From Candidatus Scatomonas pullistercoris (GTDB lineage Bacteria; Bacillota; Clostridia; Lachnospirales; Lachnospiraceae), in the NCBI GenBank assembly GCA_018713515.1, contig DVOO01000008.1, positions 1-49,654 on the forward strand: DNA of 49,654 nt, given 5' to 3'. This document shows, one piece after another, positions 16,906-25,299 of the stretch. The position numbers and the translations under genes are program-made. Under the pieces are notes generated by a model. It searched no databases, had not been told where the DNA came from, and worked only from the letters and a program-made list of their open reading frames with translations. Positions within the stretch are counted from its first letter, which is position 1. The number at the start of each line of letters is the position of its first letter.

Positions 16906-18054
16906 ATGTTAGAGACTTTATCTAACCTGGTGCACCAAACTGCATTTTTCAATCTGACCTGGGGCAATTTTGTCATGATCCTGGTAGCCTTTGTATTCCT
17001 GTTCCTGGCGATCAAGAAGGGCTTCGAGCCGCTTCTGCTGATTCCCATCGCCTTCGGAATGCTGCTGGTAAACATCTATCCGGATATTATGGCGGCGCCC
17101 TATACGGATGCGGCAGGCGTGGAGCAGGCAGGCGGACTTCTGTATTATTTCTTCCAGCTGGACGAGTGGAGTATTCTTCCCTCCCTGATCTTTATGGGCG
17201 TGGGTGCGATGACGGACTTCGGGCCGCTGATCGCCAACCCCATCAGTTTTATCATGGGCGCGGCGGCTCAGCTGGGCATTTATGTAGCATATTTCCTGGC
17301 GATTCTCCTGGGCTTTGGCGGCAGGGCGGCAGCGGCCATCTCCATCATCGGAGGCGCGGACGGCCCCACCTCCATCTTCCTCTGCGGAAAGCTGGGACAG
17401 ACAGATCTGATGGGCCCCATTGCCGTGGCGGCGTATTCCTACATGTCCCTGGTGCCCATTATTCAGCCGCCCGTCATGAAGCTTTTGACGACTGAGAAAG
17501 AGCGAAAAATCAAGATGGAGCAGCTCCGCCCCGTATCGAAGCTGGAGAAGATTCTTTTCCCCGTCATCATCACGGTGGTTGTCTGTCTGCTTCTTCCTTC
17601 CACCGCTCCGCTGGTCGGCATGCTGATGCTGGGCAATCTGTTCCGGGAAAGCGGCGTAGTAAAACAGCTGACCGAGACGGCTTCCAACGCCATGATGTAC
17701 ATTGTGGTCATCCTGCTGGGAACTTCCGTGGGGGCCACCACCAGCGCCGAGGCCTTTCTGAATGTTACCACCATCAAAATTGTGGTTCTGGGTCTGGTCG
17801 CTTTCGTATTTGGAACGGCGGGAGGCGTTTTGCTGGGCAAGCTCATGTGCAAAATTTCGGGAGGAAAGATCAACCCGCTGATTGGATCGGCGGGCGTCTC
17901 GGCTGTGCCGATGGCTGCCCGCGTTTCACAGAAGGTGGGAGCGGAGGCCGATCCGACCAATTTCCTGCTGATGCACGCCATGGGACCCAATGTGGCCGGC
18001 GTTATCGGTACGGCTGTGGCGGCCGGCGCCTTTATGGCTATTTTCGGAGTCTGA
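16906..18054 (+). CDS. oadB: Sodium ion-translocating decarboxylase, beta subunit
   Basis: Integral membrane subunit (OadB/MmdB/GcdB family) that decarboxylates carboxybiotin and exports Na+ in the process, saving decarboxylation energy as a sodium gradient. The 382-residue protein has about nine to ten hydrophobic segments and the family hallmarks GVGAMTDFGPLI, GFGGRAAAAISIIGGADGPTSIF and an Asn/Ser-rich C-terminal half (GSAGVSAVPMAARV). Length is typical. The ATG follows CCGGAGGTAGTAATCA. Its presence shows the operon is a membrane pump, not just a soluble transcarboxylase. Confidence 0.94.
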   Translation: MLETLSNLVHQTAFFNLTWGNFVMILVAFVFLFLAIKKGFEPLLLIPIAFGMLLVNIYPDIMAAPYTDAAGVEQAGGLLYYFFQLDEWSILPSLIFMGVGAMTDFGPLIANPISFIMGAAAQLGIYVAYFLAILLGFGGRAAAAISIIGGADGPTSIFLCGKLGQTDLMGPIAVAAYSYMSLVPIIQPPVMKLLTTEKERKIKMEQLRPVSKLEKILFPVIITVVVCLLLPSTAPLVGMLMLGNLFRESGVVKQLTETASNAMMYIVVILLGTSVGATTSAEAFLNVTTIKIVVLGLVAFVFGTAGGVLLGKLMCKISGGKINPLIGSAGVSAVPMAARVSQKVGAEADPTNFLLMHAMGPNVAGVIGTAVAAGAFMAIFGV

Positions 18055-18093
18055 TTCCGAAGGAAATACACTACCTGATTTAGGAGGATAGAA

Positions 18094-19506
18094 ATGGCTG
18101 AAATAGAAAAGAAACCTGTGAAAATAATGGAGACCATCCTGCGTGACGCCCATCAGTCCCTGATTGCCACCAGAATGCCCACAGAGGAAATGCTTCCCAT
18201 TGTGGACAAGATGGATCAGGTGGGGTACCATGCGGTAGAGTGCTGGGGAGGAGCCACCTTCGACGCCTCCCTGCGCTTCCTCCACGAGGATCCCTGGGAA
18301 AGACTGCGGAAGCTCCGGGACGGCTTTAAGCACACGAAGCTGCAGATGCTGTTCCGCGGCCAGAATATTCTGGGATACCGCCCCTACGCGGACGATGTGG
18401 TGGAATATTTTGTGCAGAAGTCTGCGGCCAACGGGATTGATATCATCCGTATTTTTGACTGCATGAATGATCTGAGAAATCTGCAGACGGCAGTAAAGGC
18501 TGCCAACAGGGAAAAGGCCCATGCCCAGGTGGCGCTGTCTTACACCCTGGGGGATGCTTATACGCTGGAATACTGGACCGATATGGCCAGAAAGATTGAG
18601 GCGATGGGAGCAGATTCCATCTGCATCAAGGATATGGCCGGACTGCTGCTTCCCTACAAGGCCACAGAGCTGGTGACAGCCTTAAAAGAGGCCACCAGCC
18701 TGCCCATTGAGCTGCATACCCATTATACCTCCGGCGTGGCTTCCATGACGTATCTGAAGGCGGTGGAGGCCGGCGTGGATGTAATCGACTGCGCTATCTC
18801 TCCCTTTGCCATGGGAACCTCTCAGCCGGCCACGGAGGTGATGGTGGAGACCTTCCGCGGAACGCCCTACGATACCGGATACGACCAGAACCTGCTGGCC
18901 GAGATCGCGGATTACTTCCGTCCCTACCGGGATAAATGCCTGGAGGAGGGCCTGCTGAATCCCAAGAATCTGGGTGTGAATATTAAGACCCTGCTGTATC
19001 AGGTGCCGGGAGGAATGCTTTCCAACCTGACCAGCCAGCTGAAGGAGCAGCATGCGGAAGATAAGTATTATGAGGTTCTGGAGGAGGTTCCGAGAGTCCG
19101 CAAGGATCTCGGTGAATGTCCGCTGGTTACGCCCTCTTCTCAGATCGTCGGCACACAGGCCGTATTTAATGTGCTCATGGGCGAGCGCTACAAGATGGTG
19201 ACCAAGGAGACCCGGGATGTGCTCAGCGGCAAATACGGCGCGACAGTGAAGCCCTTTAACCCGGAGGTGCAGAAGAAAGTCATCGGCGATGCGGAGCCAA
19301 TCACCTGCCGTTACGCGGATCTTCTGGACAACGAGCTGGAGACGCTGGAGGGAGAGATGGCCCAGTACAAAGAGCAGGATGAGGATGTGCTGACCTATGC
19401 ACTGTTCCCCCAGGTGGCCATGGATTTCTTCAAATACCGTGACGCCCAGAAGACGAAGGTGGACGCCAAGGCAGGCGATCCGGAAAACGGAGCTTATCCC
19501 GTATAA
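18094..19506 (+). CDS. oadA: Oxaloacetate decarboxylase alpha / pyruvate carboxyltransferase subunit
   Basis: Carboxyltransferase of the pyruvate/oxaloacetate type (HMGL-like TIM barrel). The 470-residue protein begins with ETILRDAHQSLIATRM, whose Asp binds the metal, has CIKDMAGL with the carbamylated Lys region and ELHTHYTSGVA with the two metal-binding His, followed by the conserved PYC_OADA domain (PGGMLSNLTSQL). It ends without a biotinyl domain; biotin is supplied by the separate carrier at 16448. AGGAGG lies 8 bases before the ATG. Together with the MmdA-like subunit of the same operon it gives two different carboxyltransferases for one biotin carrier and one pump. Confidence 0.92.
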   Translation: MAEIEKKPVKIMETILRDAHQSLIATRMPTEEMLPIVDKMDQVGYHAVECWGGATFDASLRFLHEDPWERLRKLRDGFKHTKLQMLFRGQNILGYRPYADDVVEYFVQKSAANGIDIIRIFDCMNDLRNLQTAVKAANREKAHAQVALSYTLGDAYTLEYWTDMARKIEAMGADSICIKDMAGLLLPYKATELVTALKEATSLPIELHTHYTSGVASMTYLKAVEAGVDVIDCAISPFAMGTSQPATEVMVETFRGTPYDTGYDQNLLAEIADYFRPYRDKCLEEGLLNPKNLGVNIKTLLYQVPGGMLSNLTSQLKEQHAEDKYYEVLEEVPRVRKDLGECPLVTPSSQIVGTQAVFNVLMGERYKMVTKETRDVLSGKYGATVKPFNPEVQKKVIGDAEPITCRYADLLDNELETLEGEMAQYKEQDEDVLTYALFPQVAMDFFKYRDAQKTKVDAKAGDPENGAYPV

Positions 19507-19530
19507 AAAATAAAAGAGGAGGTGCCGGAA

Positions 19531-20064
19531 ATGGCAGAGGTAAAACAGGAATTGCTGGAACTTTTAAAAACCCGCAGGAGTATCCGGAAGTATAAACCCG
19601 ATATGGTGCCGAAAGAGGTGATTGACCAGATCATCCAGGCCGGCACCTACGCGGCCTCCGGCATGGGCCGCCAGTCTCCGATCATCCTTGCGGTGACGGA
19701 CAGGGGGATCCGGGACCGTCTTTCCAGACTGAATGGAGAGATTATGGGAAACAGCGGCGATCCCTTTTACGGAGCGCCGGTGGTTCTGATCGTTCTGGCA
19801 GATAAATCCTGTCCCACGCACGTATACGACGGGAGTCTGGTAATGGGTAATCTGATGCTGGCCGCCCATGCGCTGGGAGTTGGAAGCTGCTGGATACACA
19901 GGGCCAAGGAAGAGTTTGAGCGCCCGGAGGGACGTCAGATTCTGGAATCCCTGGGCATTCAGGGAGAATACGAGGGGATCGGTCATTGCATTCTGGGATA
20001 CGCCGAGGGGGAGGAGCCCCAGGCCGCGCCCAGGAAGGAAGGCAGGGTCTTCCATCTGGACTGA
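19531..20064 (+). CDS. Nitroreductase family protein
   Basis: FMN-dependent oxidoreductase of the nitroreductase superfamily, 177 residues. The N-terminal RRSIRKYKPDMVP and the GxxRQSP segment bind FMN phosphate; DGSLVMGNLMLAAHALGVGSCWI is the conserved central helix. The ATG at 19531 has GAGGAGG upstream; a GTG at 19522 in frame is too close to that site. It starts only 24 bases after the oadA gene and precedes a terminator, so it is probably the last gene of the decarboxylase operon. The substrate is not predictable. Confidence 0.88.
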   Translation: MAEVKQELLELLKTRRSIRKYKPDMVPKEVIDQIIQAGTYAASGMGRQSPIILAVTDRGIRDRLSRLNGEIMGNSGDPFYGAPVVLIVLADKSCPTHVYDGSLVMGNLMLAAHALGVGSCWIHRAKEEFERPEGRQILESLGIQGEYEGIGHCILGYAEGEEPQAAPRKEGRVFHLD

Positions 20065-20106
20065 TCTGTAAATATTGAGAGGGGAAAATACGTACAGAAA
20101 ATCTAT

Positions 20107-20151
20107 CCGCCGGATGGTGAGTGGTGTATCCGCCTGCCATCCGGCGGTTTT
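20107..20151 (+). terminator. Terminator of the decarboxylase-nitroreductase operon
   Basis: CCGCCGGATGG pairs perfectly with CCATCCGGCGG around a 19-base loop, followed by TTTTG. Confidence 0.82.
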
Positions 20152-20187
20152 GCCCTTCAGGGGCCTGACGAAAGGGGAGAAAACGGT

Positions 20188-22617
20188 TTGCGTTTCAGAC
20201 AGCAGGATATACAGGAAAAAATGGAAATCTGCCGTTCTGGCCGGCTGAAAAAAAGCAGAAGAGTGAAGGTTATGTCGCTACGCGTTGCGTTTTACGGCCT
20301 TATTTCTGCGGCAATTATCTTTGTTGGCCTGGGAGCCGGAGCCTATTCCGGGATTATCGCCAGCGCGCCGGATATTTCGGATGTGAACATCATGCCCATG
20401 GGATATGCCACTTTTGTTTATGACAGCGGCGGCAGTCTCATACAGCAGATTAATTCGGCGGAGGGAAACAGAATATCTGTTTCCATAGACGAGATTCCGG
20501 AGTACATGCAGCACGCCATTGTGGCCATTGAGGATTCGCGCTTCTATGAGCACAACGGCGTGGATTCCCTGGGCATGCTGCGGGCCGTGGCTACGGCCGT
20601 CAGCACCGGATTTTCACGGACGGAGGGAGCCAGCACCATTACCCAGCAGCTTTTGAAAAACAATGTATTTACGGACTGGATGGAAGAAAATACCTTTGAT
20701 TCCATTGTCCGGAAGCTTCAGGAGCAGTATCTGGCCGTGGAGCTGGAAAAATATCTGACAGAGCAGGGCCAGGATGCAAAAAGCGTTATCCTGGAAAATT
20801 ATCTGAACACGGTGAATTTTGGTTCAGGCGCCTACGGCGTGCAGACGGCTGCCCGGACGTATTTCGGAAAGGACTGTGAAGACCTGACCCTTTCAGAATG
20901 CGCGGTTCTTGCGGCGATTCCCCAGAACCCTTCCCGCTGGAATCCACGGCTTCATCCGGAGGAAAACGCGGACCGGAGAGCGGTGGTTCTGGATTATATG
21001 CTGGAACAGGGCTGGATCACGGAGGCGGAATACGAAGAGGCAGTGGCAGATGATGTCTATGAGCGGATCCGGGAAACGGCGGCTTCCGAGAGCGAGGCGG
21101 AGCCATACTCTTATTTTATTGACGCCCTGATCAGCCAGGTGCAGCAGGATCTGGTGGAGCGGTGCGGCTATACAGAGGTGCAGGCGGCTAATGCCGTCTA
21201 CAGCGGCGGCCTTCGGATCTACAGTACCCAGGATACCAGGGTGCAGGAGATCATGGAGGAGGAATTCCAAAATGAGGAAAATTATCCCGACAGGGTGGAG
21301 ATAGGGCTGGACTGGGCTATGACTGTGGATCAGGCGGACGGTACACGGCAGAATTACAGCCGGGAGATGCTGCAGCTGTATTTTAGAAACACAGATCCCT
21401 CCTTCGATCTTCTGTTTGACAGCCAGGAGGAGGCGCAGAGCTATATTGACCAGTATAAAGCGGCTGTACTTCAGCCGGGGGATACGGTCGCGGCAGAACG
21501 GAGCAGCTTTGTGCCCCAGCCCCAGGCGGCCATGACGGTCATTGATCAGAGCACCGGACAGGTAAAGGGAATCGTGGGCGGCAGAGGAGAGAAGACAGCC
21601 AGCCTGACCATGAGCAGAGCTACGGATACGCTGCGGCAGCCGGGCTCCACATTTAAACTGCTTTCCACCTACGGACCGGCTCTGGAGGAAGGGGATATCA
21701 CCCTGGCCACACGCATCGAGGACGAGCCCTACAGCTATTCCAACGGGACGCCGCTCCACAACGCGGACGGACGGTACCATGGATCCGTAACAGTCCGGAC
21801 GGCCATCGAAAATTCCTACAATATCCCGGCGGTCAAGGTTTTAACAGAAATCACGCCCCAGACAGGCTTCGACTATCTGCTCCGTCTGGGCTTCAGCTCT
21901 CTGGATCCGGAGACGGATGTGATTCAGCCGCTGGCCCTGGGCGGTATAACAAACGGTGTCAGCAATCTGGAGCTTACGGCCGCTTACGCAACCATCGCCA
22001 ACGGGGGAATCTATCTGGAACCCACCTTTTATACGGAGGTTACAGATCAGGACGGCAATGTACTTCTGAAAAATGATGCGCCGGAGGGAACACGGGTTTT
22101 CCGCGAGAGCACGGCGTATCTGCTTACCAGCGCCATGCAGAGTACGGTAGAAGAGGGCTCCGGGCTGCCCTTCCGGCTGGAAAATATGACGCTGGCGGGA
22201 AAAACAGGCACGACCTCTTCCTACAACGATCTTGTCTTTGTGGGATTTACTCCGTACTATACGGCTGCTATCTGGACCGGCTATGATTTCAACACGGGGC
22301 TACCGGAGGAATACAGATCCTACCGGCAGAACCTATGGACCAGCGTTATGAACAGAATCCATGAGAATCTGGAGGACCGGGAATTTGAGAGGCCGTCTTC
22401 CGTAGAACAGGTAACCATCTGCGCGGACAGCGGTCTTCTGGCGGGAAATGGCTGTACCAGGACTACGGAATATTTTGAGTCCTCCACAGCGCCCACCCGG
22501 CGCTGCACAGCCCATGTGCCCGCACCGACGCCAACCCCCTCTCCAAGCGCTACGCCCACGCCGGAGCCGGAGAGGGAGAACAGCAATTCTTTCTGGGACT
22601 GGTTCCGCTGGTGGTAG
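20188..22617 (+). CDS. Class A penicillin-binding protein (glycosyltransferase/transpeptidase)
   Basis: Bifunctional peptidoglycan polymerase and cross-linking enzyme of the PBP1a type. From a TTG start, supported by AGGGGAGA nine bases upstream, the protein has 809 residues; ATG codons at 20221 and 20272 are alternatives. A basic cytoplasmic tail is followed by one membrane helix (about 34-58). The GT51 domain has E115-D-S-R-F-Y-E-H-N-G and GASTITQQLLKN. The transpeptidase has S487-T-F-K490, S-Y-N and K672-T-G. The C-terminus is a Pro/Thr-rich linker (PTPTPSPSATPTPEPE) ending in a tryptophan-rich WDWFRWW. The terminator that follows is shared with the opposite gene. Confidence 0.95.
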   Translation: MRFRQQDIQEKMEICRSGRLKKSRRVKVMSLRVAFYGLISAAIIFVGLGAGAYSGIIASAPDISDVNIMPMGYATFVYDSGGSLIQQINSAEGNRISVSIDEIPEYMQHAIVAIEDSRFYEHNGVDSLGMLRAVATAVSTGFSRTEGASTITQQLLKNNVFTDWMEENTFDSIVRKLQEQYLAVELEKYLTEQGQDAKSVILENYLNTVNFGSGAYGVQTAARTYFGKDCEDLTLSECAVLAAIPQNPSRWNPRLHPEENADRRAVVLDYMLEQGWITEAEYEEAVADDVYERIRETAASESEAEPYSYFIDALISQVQQDLVERCGYTEVQAANAVYSGGLRIYSTQDTRVQEIMEEEFQNEENYPDRVEIGLDWAMTVDQADGTRQNYSREMLQLYFRNTDPSFDLLFDSQEEAQSYIDQYKAAVLQPGDTVAAERSSFVPQPQAAMTVIDQSTGQVKGIVGGRGEKTASLTMSRATDTLRQPGSTFKLLSTYGPALEEGDITLATRIEDEPYSYSNGTPLHNADGRYHGSVTVRTAIENSYNIPAVKVLTEITPQTGFDYLLRLGFSSLDPETDVIQPLALGGITNGVSNLELTAAYATIANGGIYLEPTFYTEVTDQDGNVLLKNDAPEGTRVFRESTAYLLTSAMQSTVEEGSGLPFRLENMTLAGKTGTTSSYNDLVFVGFTPYYTAAIWTGYDFNTGLPEEYRSYRQNLWTSVMNRIHENLEDREFERPSSVEQVTICADSGLLAGNGCTRTTEYFESSTAPTRRCTAHVPAPTPTPSPSATPTPEPERENSNSFWDWFRWW

Positions 22618-22667
22618 GATCCGGGCGGCTTTGTCCGGCCGGAGATAAACAGAAACGCCCTGCACAA

Positions 22668-22720
22668 AAGAAGAGGGTGTCCCAAAAGTCACGCAGTGAC
22701 CGGAGGGACACCCTCTTCTT
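22668..22720. terminator. Bidirectional terminator between PBP and P-type ATPase genes
   Basis: AAGAAGAGGGTGTCCC and GGGACACCCTCTTCTT form a 16-bp perfect stem with an inner GTCAC-GCA-GTGAC hairpin. A and T runs at the two ends allow use from both strands by the convergent genes. Confidence 0.88.
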
Positions 22721-22778
22721 CAATAATTTTATGCTGTTTTACCGGTCCTGCCCGGAAACGGTTCCCGCCGCAGGAGTT

Positions 22779-25196
22779 TTATGCCTCCTGGGGCCTGTGC
22801 CGGAGCTTCAGATACAGGTTCCGCAGCTTCCTGACCAGAAGGGTCAGATAGCGGAACAGCGGTTCAGCCATGATGGAGAAAGTCACAAACAGCAGCACGC
22901 ACCGGGTAGACATGCCCGTGATGGCGAACAGATCCGGAAGGACAAAGAGGCAGAAGATAAAACCGGCTATGGAAAACGCCCAGATTCCCCAGCGCAAAAG
23001 ATCCATGGGTTTGCTGATCTGGTACAGAACCATAAAGCCGACAATGGCCAGCAGCATTGTGGCGGCTGTGGAGATATCGATGGCGCTTACATTGAAGACT
23101 TCACCGTAAATAACCAGCGCGCCGACAATAATGGCATCTGTAATTCCCGCGGGCAGTGCCTTCAGGAATATATTGGTCAGGAAGTGGCCGCGGATCAGGT
23201 CCTTATTGGGAACCTGTGACAGCAGAAAGCCGGGCAGTCCGATGGTGAACATGCTGATCAGCGAAATCTGCGAGGGCTCCAGGGGATAGCTGATGGCGAA
23301 TATGATGGAGAACATGGACATCAGGAAGGAGAAAATATTCTTCACCAGAAACAGGCTTCCCGATCGCTGAAGATTGTTGACCACCTGGCGTCCTTCCAGC
23401 ACCACATCCGGCATTCTGGCGAAATCGGATTCCAGAAGCACAAGCTGTGAGGCCTGGGCGGCCGCGTCGCTTCCGGAGGCCATGGCCACAGAGCAGTCCG
23501 CGTCCTTCAGGGCAAGTACATCGTTTACCCCGTCTCCGGTCATGGCCACCGTCTTGCCGGCGGCCTTCAGAGCCTGGACAAACTGGCGCTTCTGGTCCGG
23601 TGTGACCCGCCCGAAAACCGTGTATTTTACAATGGCCGCCGCAATATCCTGGGGCGTCTTCAGGGTGGAAGCATCCACATAATTTTCCGCATGGGCGATG
23701 CCGGCCCTGGCCGCCACATGGGAGACGGTCACCGGATTGTCTCCGGAGATGACTTTAATCTCCACGCCCTGTTCCGCGAAGTAACGGAAGGTCTCCGGCG
23801 CGTCCTCCCGGATGGGATTGGACAGCAGAATCAGAGCCAGAGGCGTGACCTTCTCAGTCAGTGCCCTGCCGGTAGGCGTGCCCGCATATTTTCCGAATAC
23901 GAGCACGCGGAAGCCCTCCGAACCCTTTTCCTCAATCTCTTCCTGATAGGCGGAGTAATCCTCCCGGAGAACGAATTCCGGCGCGCCGAGCACATAGGAG
24001 GCATCGGAAAAGGTCGCGCTGCTGTACTTAAAAGCCGAGGAGAAGGAGGTGATGGACACCGGCCTCCTTCCGCCGGATTTTACAAAATATTCCTGCAGCG
24101 CCGCCATGGTAATATTATCCCTGGACATGGCGGCGGCGAAATCGCTGATCAGCTCATCCAGCGGCGCCATGGTATCGGGATCATAGGAGGGAAGCGCGCA
24201 GTAATCGTTGACTTTCATGGTGTTTTCCGTGATGGTGCCTGTCTTGTCCACGCAGAGGACGTTTACTCTGGCCAGCGTTTCGATGCATTTCATATCGTGA
24301 ACCAGAACCTTTTTCAGAGAAAGGCGGATGACGCTGGCAGCCAGGGAGACGCTCGTGAGCAGGTAAAAGCCTTCCGGGATCATTCCGATAATGGCGGCCA
24401 CCATGGAGGTCACGCTGTCCCGGAAGGTATCGCCGATTACCACAAACTGCTGGTAGAACAGGATGATGCCGATGGGAATGATCAGGATGCCCACCAGCTT
24501 TACCAGCTTATTGATGGAGCGGATCATCTCTGACTGTTCCCCGGTTTTGGTGGCCTTGGCTTCCAGGGTCAGCTTGGAGATATAGGAATCCTCCCCCACC
24601 CTCTCCAGCCTGGCGTAGCACTGTCCGGATACAATAAAACTGCCGGACATCAGATGGTCGCCCGGTTTCTTTGTTATCTCATCCGCTTCGCCGGTCAGCA
24701 GGGATTCATTTACCTGGGCCTCGCCGCTTAGAACTACGGCGTCGGCGCAGATCTGATTGCCGGCGCCGAAGATCACAATGTCATCCAGCACCAGCTCTTC
24801 AGCCGGGATGGTGACAACTTTGCCGTCTCGCACGGCGCGGGCCCGGGGAGCGTTCAGGACAGAAAGCTTCTCCAGGGTCTTTTTGGCATTCAGCTCCTGC
24901 ACAATACCGATCAGCGTATTGGCAACAATAATGGGAAGAAAAGTAAGATCCCGCAGAGAGCCGACAATGATCAGAAGAATCGCGATCAGTGTAAAAATCA
25001 GATTGAAATACGTAAAAATATTAGACTTGATAATTTCTGCCGTGGTTTTTGAGGGCGGCTCTACAGAGCGGTTGTCCCAGCCGTTGGCGAAATATTCCGC
25101 CGCCTGCTCGGAGGTCAGTCCCTGATTGACATCCGCCTTATAGCGGGTGGTGGGACGGCGCTTATGTATCAGTTCCGTTTGTATTCTTTTTTTCAT
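22779..25196 (-). CDS. P-type cation-transporting ATPase (CtpE/Ca2+-type)
   Basis: Ion pump of 805 residues from the ATG at 25196, preceded by GCGAGGA. It has the actuator loop (LLTGEADEI), the phosphorylation motif DKTGTIT, the hinge TGDGVNDVLALKDADCSVAM and the MIPEGF segment in helix 4, and about ten membrane helices. There are no N-terminal metal-binding CxxC domains and no CPC motif, so a heavy-metal pump is unlikely. The MIPEG signature and overall length resemble the CtpE-like calcium group. In Bacillus subtilis a Ca2+ P-type ATPase (yloB) lies between rqcH and yicC homologues; here the ATPase is again next to rqcH, supporting a calcium role. The reading from 25244 adds 16 residues without a ribosome binding site. 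Confidence 0.87.
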   Translation of the reverse strand: MKKRIQTELIHKRRPTTRYKADVNQGLTSEQAAEYFANGWDNRSVEPPSKTTAEIIKSNIFTYFNLIFTLIAILLIIVGSLRDLTFLPIIVANTLIGIVQELNAKKTLEKLSVLNAPRARAVRDGKVVTIPAEELVLDDIVIFGAGNQICADAVVLSGEAQVNESLLTGEADEITKKPGDHLMSGSFIVSGQCYARLERVGEDSYISKLTLEAKATKTGEQSEMIRSINKLVKLVGILIIPIGIILFYQQFVVIGDTFRDSVTSMVAAIIGMIPEGFYLLTSVSLAASVIRLSLKKVLVHDMKCIETLARVNVLCVDKTGTITENTMKVNDYCALPSYDPDTMAPLDELISDFAAAMSRDNITMAALQEYFVKSGGRRPVSITSFSSAFKYSSATFSDASYVLGAPEFVLREDYSAYQEEIEEKGSEGFRVLVFGKYAGTPTGRALTEKVTPLALILLSNPIREDAPETFRYFAEQGVEIKVISGDNPVTVSHVAARAGIAHAENYVDASTLKTPQDIAAAIVKYTVFGRVTPDQKRQFVQALKAAGKTVAMTGDGVNDVLALKDADCSVAMASGSDAAAQASQLVLLESDFARMPDVVLEGRQVVNNLQRSGSLFLVKNIFSFLMSMFSIIFAISYPLEPSQISLISMFTIGLPGFLLSQVPNKDLIRGHFLTNIFLKALPAGITDAIIVGALVIYGEVFNVSAIDISTAATMLLAIVGFMVLYQISKPMDLLRWGIWAFSIAGFIFCLFVLPDLFAITGMSTRCVLLFVTFSIMAEPLFRYLTLLVRKLRNLYLKLRHRPQEA

Positions 25197-25252
25197 GAAG
25201 AGTCCTCGCTTGCTGCAATTTATTCCGGATTCGACAGGAATCAACAGTAATC

Positions 25253-25258
25253 AGTATA
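25253..25258 (-). promoter_or_regulatory. Putative -10 box of the P-type ATPase gene
   Basis: On the minus strand TATACT stands 57 bases before the start codon, in the 103-base gap after rqcH. No convincing -35 box is seen, so the ATPase may be read from here or together with rqcH. Confidence 0.35.
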
Positions 25259-25299
25259 CCACAGCGTATTAGAAATAGAATTAATTTTTTATGAAATCT

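Noticed and set aside
16085-16906. Minus-strand frame rich in Arg, Cys, Gly and Ser over the biotin carrier region
   Set aside because: It is the complement of the GC-rich Ala/Pro linkers of two well supported genes.
20064-20190. Possible riboswitch before the penicillin-binding protein gene
   Set aside because: The only stable structure is the simple terminator hairpin at 20107-20151; no conserved aptamer core is visible.
23691-24533. Plus-strand frame of 280 codons inside the P-type ATPase gene
   Set aside because: The opposite strand has all ATPase motifs; this frame has none and no start signal.
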